This document shows, one piece after another, positions 11,701 to 21,208 of a stretch of DNA of 64,000 bases. The notes under the pieces are model-generated. The model saw nothing but the letters and a program-made list of their open reading frames with translations. It was not told the origin of the DNA and ran no database searches. Location of the stretch: contig OX377202.1 in the NCBI GenBank assembly GCA_947396885.1, positions 72,202,643-72,266,642 of the forward strand, given 5' to 3'. The position numbers and the translations under genes were made by a program. This DNA is from Heligmosomoides polygyrus polygyrus (taxonomy: Eukaryota; Nematoda; Chromadorea; Rhabditida; Heligmosomidae). Each line of letters starts with the position of its first letter. The first letter of the stretch is position 1.

Positions 11701-11919
11701 GACAGGAGGTACACCCGCCCTTCCCGGGGGGCGTGGCGTCAGGAGGTACAGCCGCTGTTCTACGGACCAAAAACTTTTGTCCTGTGTGTCAAAGGTTTCG
11801 TAACGCAGCCATTAAACTCTCGGTGAAGCCTAGGGGGTTGGGGTGAGTGAGCTAGGGGTAAGAGGAAGATCGCACCCCAGCAGGAGCGGGTGTACCTCCT
11901 GACCGTCCCCCGGGTCCTC
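11701..11919. repeat. Inverted-repeat element (MITE-like), ~220 bp
   Basis: Left end 'caggaggtacacccgccc', then 'ttcccgggggg', is inverted at the right as 'gagcgggtgtacctcctg', then 'accgtcccccggg'. A variant 'caggaggtacagccgctg' also occurs inside at 11740. No coding content. Confidence 0.6.
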
Positions 11920-11930
11920 GTTCCCTCAGC

Positions 11931-12161
11931 TTAGTTTTGTTTCTTTTTCTGAAGATTTGAGCAAGGACCATGCAGTAGGAATTCACTGAGAGCTTTATAG
12001 AGTAAGGAGTCCGATCTGATTCGCGATATAGCAGCTGAAGTTGGAAGTTTCAACTTCCCTCTCATGGATCCTGTCAGCATCCCGTCAACAAGCTTTGTTA
12101 AGTCGATGGAGAGTTCTCCATCGAACCATCCAAATTCCTTGACGGGAGGTTTGAGGTGCAT
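11931..12161 (-). CDS. Possible terminal exon of an unknown gene
   Basis: A 76-residue frame on the minus strand, ending LQKKKQN-stop, has plausible coding composition (alternating hydrophobic and charged residues, no repeats). Its ATG overlaps a SINE2 fragment (12150-12240), so the true upstream boundary is unclear and it may be an exon with an acceptor instead. No family recognised and no paralogue seen in the window; it may be chance. Confidence 0.2.
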   Translation of the reverse strand: MHLKPPVKEFGWFDGELSIDLTKLVDGMLTGSMRGKLKLPTSAAISRIRSDSLLYKALSEFLLHGPCSNLQKKKQN

Positions 12162-12240
12162 TACTGCCTGGTATCCAGTTGGTGTGGGTTAGAATCCTGT
12201 CTCGCGCTAGAGTTTGATCGCAACAAAACGGCGTTATTTA
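12150..12240 (+). repeat. SINE2 fragment (tRNA-derived)
   Basis: Matches the better copy at 15927-16030: a B-box-like 'gggttagaatcctg', then 'cgcgctagagtttgatcgca', then 'acaaaacggcgtt'. The head is diverged. Confidence 0.55.
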
Positions 12241-13214
12241 TTTAAAATACACCCAACCCTGTTGATCCAGCGGATGCGATTCCTGTTGAGGAACAGTGTC
12301 ACGTAAAAACTAAGAAGCTCTCTATTCATTAGTCTGCGTAATATACTCATGCTCTCGCAAACATTTTGAATACCGAAAATTTTCGAGCATTCGAAATCAT
12401 GTTTTCGAAAAATGCGTTTTTTCTGAATATTCGAATATTTAATTCGAATACGCGAATTCGAATGAAAAATCAGGCTTTATGATAGACATGATAGCCCAGA
12501 AGAAGAATTGGAAGCAGTACATAACGGATCATTTCCTAGTTAAACGCGAGGTTAAACATTGACAGGCCTCTCATAACTCCCTTGTGATAAAAATGAGGTG
12601 ATATGGTGAATGGATGTGAATGAATTACCTTGCTTACTGAAAAACGATTTTTTATCAAAGGAGTAGTGTGTTGCAAAGTGCTGCTCATGGGGAACAAACG
12701 AAAAGTTTACAAAACAATTGAAGGAGACACAATCAGCAAATTGTAAGCTTCTAGGTTACTTCAAAACGATCATTTTTTGTAAATGGTGTGACTGACTGCT
12801 CAAGAACTTTCACGAATCAATGCTTTCGCCTTATGGCAGCTAGTGACAGGCTGACGACGAAGTATTATACGTAAAATCTGTCCTGCTCGTCCAAAAACGT
12901 GAAATATCACACTGTCAATTTTGTGACCAAAAAATGTGTTAAAGGTAAGCCAGCCATAAGGGCCGATTTAATTTCGTCTTGGTAATTCGCCCAAATAAGT
13001 GATAGAAACAGATATTTCTCATTGGCGATGAACTCGTGAATGTTTTCTCCACCCAACATATTGACTGTAAACTCGACAAATATCGATCGATAAATAACGG
13101 CCGGTCTACACCGCATCCCCTTTGTGAAGTCTTTGTGGCAAAATAACCGGGTTTCCTAAGAGTATCCATCTCTGACAAAAGTTATACTACGATGCGCAGC
13201 TATATGTACATTTT
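12241..13214. other. AT-rich spacer left of foldback P1
   Basis: Contains a cluster of TTCGAA-type small palindromes (12410-12470). No gene or TE family recognised. A 69-codon minus-strand frame (12907-13116) has no supporting context. Confidence 0.35.
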
Positions 13215-14584
13215 ATTTAGAAGGAGAAGTGAAGGCGCTACCAGCCGCGGCGGTCGTGAACTACGATTCATTAGTAATTCTAGAATAGAACGGGATCTTT
13301 GGGAAGGAGCTCCTTTTGCATTATACTCTTTCCTGCTCTATAATTATTTCAAGATATTTCGTTCTGTACGTTCTCTCTAGTTATTCCGTTTTGGCCTATA
13401 ACGTTGCAGTCTTAAGCAAATCAGCTGGTCACTAGTTCCTTCTTTCCCTGCTTTCCTTCCTAGTGTCGCCGTTTGAACCCTTCACGACAATGCGCTTTTT
13501 GGCTTACCCATCTTACCCGAAAGTATGGTAAATATCTTGCGGAAAAAACTTCATCACCTTTTAATTGTTCGGTGCGTAAGGGATTAGGAAATATTTGTTC
13601 CAGGAAAAAATACCACGTTTTGGTCTAGCATCGCCTGAAGTTGTCCGAAGCGGCAGGTAGCATCAGACGGCACTGTGTGACACTGTCCCGAAGGGGCTAA
13701 TTGACATCACCTGAGGTCTACACAACACCGGATGCTGCCTCTATATATAATATGAAGTGTGTTGGCGAATGATGTGCTAAATAACCGCAATTCATTTCGT
13801 TCCAGATTGCTTGTTATACGAGCTAATGCTTTTTGAGCGTGTCTGCTCCGCCATTGACTCGAGCATTGTCTGTAGTTCGCAAAACCTCGTGGCCGCGTGT
13901 CGCTGTCGCTACCCGTTCTAGTTGCAATTGTACAAGAGCATCGCGGAACTAGTGATTCTGCTCAATTCACCGTAAGGGGCCTTCTACATATACGAGTCGA
14001 GGCGCTGCTCTCAGAATTGTCGATAGCGCTGCTCTCAGAATTGTCGTGCCCCGCCGTGGCGGGAGTACGAGAGGCCCCTAACACAATGAAAAAACCTCCA
14101 TTGGAAATCTCCATTGAAGACTAATAGAAATAGGCAGTATCAAATAAATTGGAGACCGTCAACATTCGTGTGAATTCTATCATGGCAATTAATAAGGTGG
14201 TCTCCGCATGTCAGCAAACTGCAATAATTTTCCACCCGCAACAACTTTATGCAATTCATCTCACAAGAGTTGCAGTAACAACACAGCGGTCTGAAATATG
14301 GTTAAGCGTCTAACATAGTACACGCGAGGTACATTTAATGAAAATAACCTTGCAAGAACTAATTTCAAAATGTCGCAAATAAACATTGTATTCCACTCGT
14401 AACACACAAACTCAAATGTAATATCACAACATATGCCCTCATATTAGCTTATGTCAGTCCTAAAATGTACGAAAACTTCGGCGGAGACAGTGGTAGAGGA
14501 GCTAGACGTCTCAAACAACTACATAGAAATAACTTATTGCACCGAGTCCTTCAGTGGACTAGGCCTGCGGCTATCTGCCGTCTG

Positions 14585-14794
14585 GGGCCGGATTCATCGA
14601 CGACTTACAGAAATTTGACAGGTGAGAATATAGCTGAAATTCCTGAATTAACAGGAATTTCAAAAACGCGACTTATCAACAAGCATATGGTAAATGTTTC
14701 ACCATATCGCTTGTATCGCTTGATAGGCCGCGCTATCTGGGATTTTGCAGTATTTTTACCTTAAACTGCTTTAAGTCGTTGATATATCTCGCCA
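14585..14794. mobile_element. MITE family F copy in the left P1 arm
   Basis: Begins GGGCCGGATTCATC and ends with the inverse. Directly flanked by CTG on both sides (14582-14584, 14795-14797). Same family as 17433-17642, 19392-19511 and 62200-62360. A 3 bp CWG duplication is known for some PIF/Harbinger transposons. Confidence 0.75.
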
Positions 14795-15926
14795 CTGAAT
14801 GATTTACCGCATTTACCACGTCCCGTTAAATGCAAACAAATATTTGTAGTACTGCAATTCCCCTCATGGTTTGAAACCAATCAAATTGAAGGTACAACAA
14901 AAGTACAAAAACACGAAAAATTTCCCTATGAAGTGTTTAGGTGTGGTAGAGTGAAGTGGAAATCAAACCTTACAATATCAAGCGGCTAACAAGGGAGGTC
15001 AAAGAGCGTCCCGTGGCAATCTTAAAAGTGACCTATTGAGGGTTGTAGGGGATTGTATGAGAAGCACTGTAGTGGTTTTCAAATTTCCTGCGGACATCTG
15101 GGTAGGTCAAAAATTGCAAAAAACCGTTTCACTTCAGTGCGGGCCGATAAAGCAATACTAACGCCTGGAACTGCCATGTCGTGGTTAGGATGTAACCTGC
15201 AAAGGTTTGGTGCTGGAACAATTGTGCAATTACAGCGATTTCGCAATTTGCTTATTAGCCGTACAGTAACAGAAGTGGAAAAATGAGGTGGGCCGCTCAC
15301 GAATATAGGCGCAGCGACTGGATGGGGCGGACTTGCTACGGGGGCGGACTTGCTGGAAAGGCGTCACGGATTCGGATCCGGAGAGTGTGTTCCTTTCTGG
15401 GTTTGCTCGATCCAATCTTGTCGATGTAAAGTGTATTTTGACCACGGTGTTGTACCATACTGACAGTGTGACCTTATTTTAACCTGGATGTTACGATACA
15501 AAAACAAAAAAGTTCATAATACATAGTTCGATTGACCATTGAGAAGAGCAAGCGGCTTTTCCTTGCTTAAAAAATGGATAATATTCTTTGTCTTGACCGT
15601 CTTCGCTAGGCATTGACGGTGGGACTGTCAGCACGACTGTACTTCACCACTCCAAAAAATCTAGTAGAAAATGAAAAAAATTGGATAAAAAAGCTTTTTA
15701 TATTTATTTATTTATTCATTAATTTATTGTTTTCAAAATTATTTTTATTTATTGTATTTTGTTATTATTTATTTCGAATAACTATAAAAACTGAATGAAT
15801 CACTTGAATCATTTCTATTTAGACCTACAGCTTAACTGGTTCCATGTTGATATCAGCGGCTGGCTCATCCCGATATACGGGTGAGCGCTGATGGGTCGCA
15901 CGAGGTGTGGATATTGCGTTCGATTA

Positions 15927-16030
15927 AACAGAGCCGATGGTGTAATGGCGTAGAGTATTCCCGCCCGATCAGAGGTTGGTGCGAGTTCGAGTCCCGCCCG
16001 GCGCTAGAAGTTTTGATCGCAACAAAACAT
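15927..16030 (+). repeat. SINE2, tRNA-derived retroposon (best copy)
   Basis: A tRNA-like head has an A-box-like 'gatggtgtaatggcg' and a B box 'gagttcgagtcccgc', followed by the family body 'gcgctagaagttttgatcgc', then 'aacaaaacatcg'. The head does not fold into a standard tRNA (poor acceptor pairing), so this is a retroposon, not a tRNA gene. Relatives at 12150-12240 and 25258-25312. Confidence 0.7.
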
Positions 16031-17010
16031 CGTTGTAACAGTATTAATTATTTATTATTTATACTCACGTTTTTAATTAATTAATTAATATATTTATGTT
16101 TTCAACCTCTCTTCGACCTCTGGAGAGAAACTATAACAGTATGTATGTCTGACTCCAATCTGTCTTCTTCATGCTCAACCAACCATATGATCATACGGCC
16201 GCCTCATACAGCAACCTCGTCATTGTTACAAGAAGACGTAATTCTACGAGCAGTCTATATCCTAACATCACGAAAGAGAAAACGTCAATGGAATAAACTT
16301 TTGATTTTTTTGATTCAGGTCTCATGCTCATCTCGAAACTTCGTGAAGTGAGCGAATTTTCGTCCAGAGTGTTTGTAGAGAGTGGATTCTGAAATGCGAC
16401 GATTTCTTGCTGACGATGTTCCAGGCAGTCTACAACGCGGACCCTGCACAGTGAAAAGATGACGCAGGCGCAGTGATGCCTTTTGTTTTAGATAGATGTA
16501 TTCGCTTTTCCATTTTGTTTGTTGTTACATGGTATACGTTTTGTTATAGGTGAATGAAATGAGTTATTAAAGGGAATCTCAATAACAATAAATCATCATC
16601 AATGATATCATGTTAAAATGTCATATTATAATATTTCATATTAGCCCTCCCTTCTAGCGAAGCATTTCACTAGTCGCAGGCGCTATCGCTGCGCTTCATC
16701 ATTTTTCAGCGCTCGCCGCGTAGTGGAAAGCATATTTCGCATTATCTGTGCCAGATTTCGGGTGTTACGTGCTCTAGTGCGGTGAGCATGAGACCTGAAT
16801 CAGAACTTTAGTGCACTGAACTTTAAGCGTGAAACTTCAAAACACACCAGCTATTTCTGAACGATCCGCGCCAATTTCATTTTCTTCAACGAATTTAGCG
16901 CCTTCGCAAGTTCATCGCTAGTAGTACTGCCACTACATCGTCCTGAACTGTTCCTCTTTGGAGCTTCTTTTTTTTCGCGACCGCAAACAAAGGAAGACTA
17001 CTACTGTTAG

Positions 17011-17156
17011 TCAACAGCGTACATCTGTTACGGTAGCACATTGAGTTATATACAAGCATCAGCAATGAAACATATAAATACACATGTATGTATATGTATA
17101 ACTGCTGATGCTTGTATATAACTCAATGTGCTACCGTAACAGATGTACACTGTTGA
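17011..17156. repeat. Near-perfect long hairpin, ~55 bp arms
   Basis: 'tcaacagcgtacatctgtta', continuing through 'gagttatatacaagcatcag', is repeated inverted at 17102-17156 with a single visible mismatch; the loop of about 37 bp is AT-rich. It lies in the P1 centre. Confidence 0.8.
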
Positions 17157-17432
17157 TGCTGAGTTATTCATAAAGCGCTTGTTAAAAAGAGCTGTTGTTG
17201 TGAAAGAGAAGCTTATAATTTCCGTTATTGTGTCTCTTAGTCGTTTGACATTGTAAGGTTTGATTTCCACTTCACCCTTCCACACCGAAACGCTCATAGG
17301 GAAGTATTTTGGTGTTTTAGTATTTTTGTTGTACCTTTAATTTGATTGTTTTACCATGAGGGGAATTGCAGTACTTCAAATATTTGTTTGCATTTAACGG
17401 GACGTGGTAAATCCGGTAAAATAATCATTCAG

Positions 17433-17642
17433 TGGCCAGATTCATCAACGACTTAAAGCAGTTTAACGGTAAAAATACTGCAAAATCCCAGATAGCGCGG
17501 CCTATCAAGCGATACAAGCGATATGGTGAAACATTTACCATATGCTTGTTGATAAGTCGCGTTTTTGAAATTCCTGTTAATTCAGGAATTTCAGCTATAT
17601 TCTCACCGTCAAATTTCTGTAAGTCGTCGATGAATCCGGCCC
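17433..17642. mobile_element. MITE family F copy in the right P1 arm
   Basis: Inverted partner of 14585-14794, with the same length (210 bp). Flanked by CAG at 17430-17432 and 17643-17645, the complement of CTG in the left arm. Begins TGGCCAGATTCATC and ends with GATGAATCCGGCCC. Confidence 0.75.
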
Positions 17643-19391
17643 CAGACGGCAGATAGCCGCAGCCCTAGTCCACTGAAGGACTCGGTGCAATAAGTTATTT
17701 CTATGTAGTTGTTTGAGACGTCTAGCTCCTCTACCACTGTCTCCGCCGAAGTTTTCGTACATTTTAGGACTGACATAAGCCAGTATGAGGGCATATGTTG
17801 TGATATTACATTTGAGTTTGTGTGTTACGAGTGGAATACAATGTTTATTTGCGACATATTGAAATTAGTTCTTGCAAGGTTATTTTCATTAAATGTACCT
17901 CGCGTGTACTATGTTAGACGCTTAACCATATTTCAGACCGCTGTGTTGTTACTGCAACTCTTGTGAGATGAATTGCATAAAGTTGTTGCGGGTGGAAAAT
18001 TATTGCAGTTTGCTGACATGCGGAGACCACCTTATTAATTGCCATGATAGAATTCACACGAATGTTGACGGTCTCCAATTTATTTTGTGATACTGCCTAT
18101 TTCTATTAGTCTTCAATGGAGATTTCCAATGGAGGTTTTTTCATTGTGTTAGGGGCCTCTCGTACTCCCGCCACGGCGGGGCACGACAATTCTGAGAGCA
18201 GCGCTACCGGCCTCGACTCGTATATGTAGAAGGCCCCTTACGGTGAATTGAGCAGAATCACTAGTTCCGCGATGCTCTTGTACAATTGCAACTAGAACGG
18301 GTAGCGACAGCGACACGCGGCCACGAGGTTTTGCGAACTACAGACAATGCTCGAGTCAATATCGGAGCAGACACGCTCAAAAAGCATTAGCTCGTATAAC
18401 AAGCAATCTGGAACGCAATGAATTGCGGTTATTTAGCACATCATTCGCCAACACACTTCATATTATATATAGAGGCAGCATCCGGTGTTGTGTAGATCTC
18501 AGGTGATGTCAATTAGCCCCTTCGGGACAGTGTCACACAGTGCCGTCTGATGCTACCTGCCGCTTCGGACAACTTCAGGCGATGCTAGACCAAAACGTGG
18601 TATTTTTCCTGGAACAAATATTTCCTACTCCCATACGCACCGAACAATTAAAAGGTGATGAAGTTTTTTCCGCAAGATATTTACCATACTTTCGGGTAAG
18701 ATGGGTAAGCCAAAAAGCGCATTGTCGTGAAGGGTTCAAACGGCGATACTAGGAAAGAAAGCAGGGAAAGAAGGAACTAGTGACCAGCTGATGTGCTTAA
18801 GACTGCAACGTTATAGGCCAAAACGGAATAACTAGAGAGAACGTACAGAACGAAATATCCTGAAATAATTATAGAGCAGGAAAGAGTATAATGCAAAAGG
18901 AGCTCCTTCCCAAAGATCCCGTTCTATTCTAGAATTACTAATGAATCGTAGTTCACGACCGCCGCGGCTGATCGCGCCTTCCCTCCTCTTTCTAAAGAGA
19001 ATCTTGGTTGTAGCCCTCGGTACACCGGTGAACATTGGTGGCGCAGTTTCTGAGCGCGGGCGCTCAGAAACACGTGCTGTTGTCGCTTTGTCAAGAAGGA
19101 GGGGGCTGCGCTTCCTCTGCAACTGCAGCATCCCATGTTGATTTCTGAATCCACGCACACCGCACGACGTCGGTGACACCTCTTCTAGATTTAGGCGCTT
19201 GTTGCGCGACAAAGGGACACGTCCTCTGAATGCAGAAACTCGGAAACGCGCACTTGCCGCTGCATCAAGCAGGAAGTGGCTGCGCAGACGGTTAATTCCT
19301 TGTACCGGTATTAATTTGCCTTACGGCCCCTTGTTGCTGGTTCCCCATCCTGCTCCCACCTGGAGGTCCCTCCTTCCTGGTAGCTCTCCTG

Positions 19392-19511
19392 GGGGCAGAT
19401 TCATCAACGTTGCCTCCGGTATCATTTCACGGAGGATTCACCATATCGTCCTACGTAGTAAAATAACCGATATACCGTTACCGGCCGGTAAGCGGTTAAT
19501 GAATCTGGCCC
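19392..19511. mobile_element. MITE family F, 120 bp copy with CTG duplication
   Basis: Starts GGGGCAGATTCATC and ends GAATCTGGCCC. CTG stands directly outside both ends (19389-19391 and 19512-19514). Shorter internally than the P1 copies. It interrupts C-rich sequence with a 'ggtccctcc' theme. Confidence 0.75.
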
Positions 19512-19514
19512 CTG

Positions 19515-20224
19515 GTCTACCACCCCCCCCCCCGTGCTTCCCCTTACTACTACTCTATCCTATTAAGTTGTCCTTTCATGTTCATGGCACGACGACGGCG
19601 ACCAGACTCCCACTGCGTGACAACTGTCATGTCGTCTAAACCCGCACGTTTAGTGTCCCTTTCTGGCCCTCCATTAACGGATCACGCTGGTCCTTCATAC
19701 TGCTCTCCCTTATTGGTGACTCCCTGTTGGTCCTCCCACCTATTGCCTCCATCCCATCTCCTGGCCTTCTTCATTGTTTCCATTATTGAACCCCCATCCT
19801 GATCCCTTCTTCAGGTCCCTCCTTTCTGGTTACTGTCGGTTCCCCAACCTCGAAGTTCCCCATGACATGAATTCAGGCTTCTGAATCTGGACGCTCAGAA
19901 ACGCGCGCAGTAGCTGTTGTATTGAGCCGCATGTACGCTCCGCAGCGGCAGTGCGCCAGCCACGTTAAGGCATAGCGTGGAAGGGCGGAGTCGCACTGCG
20001 GCAGCGGAACCGGCAGTGACGGGGGTGTGCACACTTCCACTGCCGCTGCGTGCAGCTACGCCGCGGATCCTCTGCCCACTGCCCGCTACAAAGTATGCAT
20101 GCGGCTTTAAGCAGTAATAAAACTGCACATCCGATATTGCAGCAACATCCGACGTTGAATAGCAAATTTTGCCTTAATGATGAGGCGTATCTCACGCAGG
20201 TTAGATCGCTCAAACGTATATAGC
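19515..20224. other. Pyrimidine-rich spacer
   Basis: 19520-19860 repeats loose 'tggtccctcc' motifs, the complement of the G-rich minisatellite. From 19880, the 'ctcagaaacgcgcg' motif also seen near 19065 recurs. No gene seen. Confidence 0.4.
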
Positions 20225-20510
20225 TAAAGCCCGCAGTATACTACTGCGGCAATACCGCGGCCCTATCCTTAACCGGTACTTATGAAGCAAAGGGCCCTTG
20301 ATGCCGTGGGGTTGCCGGGAAATATGTTAACGCGGCAAACCCACGGCACTATGGAGCCGGTACTTATGAAGCACCCGTCTTCGGGTGCCATGGGTTGCCG
20401 CGTTTCCGTTGCCGTTGCCGCGTTAACATGTTTTCCGGCAGCCCCACGGCACCACGGGCCCTCTGCTTCATAAGTATCCCTTAACCACAGGGCAGGGACG
20501 CAGAGGAGCA
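20225..20510. mobile_element. Family G foldback remnant, interrupted by a MITE
   Basis: 'ctgcggcaataccgcggcc', 'ctatccttaacc' and, after the insertion, 'ttaaccacagggcagggacg', 'cagagg' match the ends and first interior block of the family G elements at 9562 and 44597. The MITE at 20275-20478 lies between them. Confidence 0.6.
20275..20478. mobile_element. hAT-like MITE with an 8 bp target duplication
   Basis: Terminal inverted repeat GGTACTTATGAAGCA, against GATACTTATGAAGCA at the other end. Flanked by an exact 8 bp direct repeat CCTTAACC (20267-20274 and 20479-20486), the size expected for hAT transposons. Arms of about 60 bp ('cgtggggttgccgggaaata') are inverted near the right end. A second copy of the terminus at about 20358 suggests an internal duplication. 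Confidence 0.75.
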
Positions 20511-20523
20511 AAACAGAAACGAG

Positions 20524-20770
20524 GGGGCTTTCACACTGCTGTTGTCGCAACCCAGCATCAAAACACCGGCATCGGTTGCGCAACGGTTGCGCGGCCTCAG
20601 CACAAGAAATGATCGCCATCATTCCTTGTTCCTGAGGCTCGTCAACGGAGGCAATCACAGGTCTTATCTCATTATCTTATCTCACCTTGTAGCGGCTGCA
20701 ACAAGCTACGAACTCCGCCCTTTTTCGTTGCTCGTTGCTGCAACAGCAGCAACGGCAGTGTGAAGGCCGC
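20524..20770. mobile_element. MITE with 'ggggctttcacactgc' ends
   Basis: 'gggggctttcacactgctgt' at the left is inverted as 'acggcagtgtgaaggccgc' at the right; the interior of about 200 bp carries 'gttgcgcaacggttgcgc' palindromes. No coding content. Confidence 0.6.
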
Positions 20771-21208
20771 TTTAGCTCTTTTATATAGAGGTCGTGATGG
20801 TAATGGTGATGCCCGCGCGGTAGATAATGAAGCATAACTCGCGCAGGTAGATCACCCGAACATCATCGACCGCTAACTCTTTTATATATAGGGGTGAGTA
20901 CTGTTCTGGTTACAAGGTTGAGTACTGCTGTGGTTACAAGGTACGTGCTTTGTTTGCGAGAATTTCGCATCTCACTAACCCTTTTTGCGCTGCCTAGCCT
21001 TTCTCGACTGTGGTGAAAGAACAGATACAAAAGATGTGAAGATTCGGAGCTTTATTTGGCCTCAGGATAAGATCTACAAGTGGATATATTTCATTTCGAA
21101 GATTACCCTTGGAGCAACCTAATACAATTAACTCAACACGTCTAATTGATTAGATGTTTATTCAGAATCCTCTGTACAAGCCAGTAAGCTGTGAGCCAGT
21201 CAGTGAGG
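20771..21208. other. Spacer 3' of the second membrane-protein gene
   Basis: Contains a two-unit direct repeat of 'gagtactg..tggttacaag' (20896-20942). The right part should be the 3' UTR of the minus-strand gene that stops at 21209. Confidence 0.4.

Larger units (their letters stand above)
13215..18997. mobile_element. P1: 5.8 kb foldback element with ~1.77 kb inverted arms
   Basis: 13215-14987 and 17231-18997 are inverted copies over their whole length, differing by scattered substitutions and small indels. Matching landmarks include the 'ccgcggcggtcgtgaactac' outer end, the 'cgccacggcggggcacgac' block (about 14050 and 18170) and the 'gaagtggaaatcaaacctta' inner end. Both arms contain the same 210 bp MITE at the same place, so the MITE was there before the arms were duplicated. 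The 2.2 kb centre (14990-17230) holds a SINE2 and a strong hairpin but no transposase, so it is non-autonomous or a simple inverted duplication. Confidence 0.85.

Noticed and set aside
15927..16000. A true tRNA gene
   Set aside because: A and B boxes are present, but acceptor and anticodon stems do not pair well and the sequence continues into a SINE body shared with other loci.
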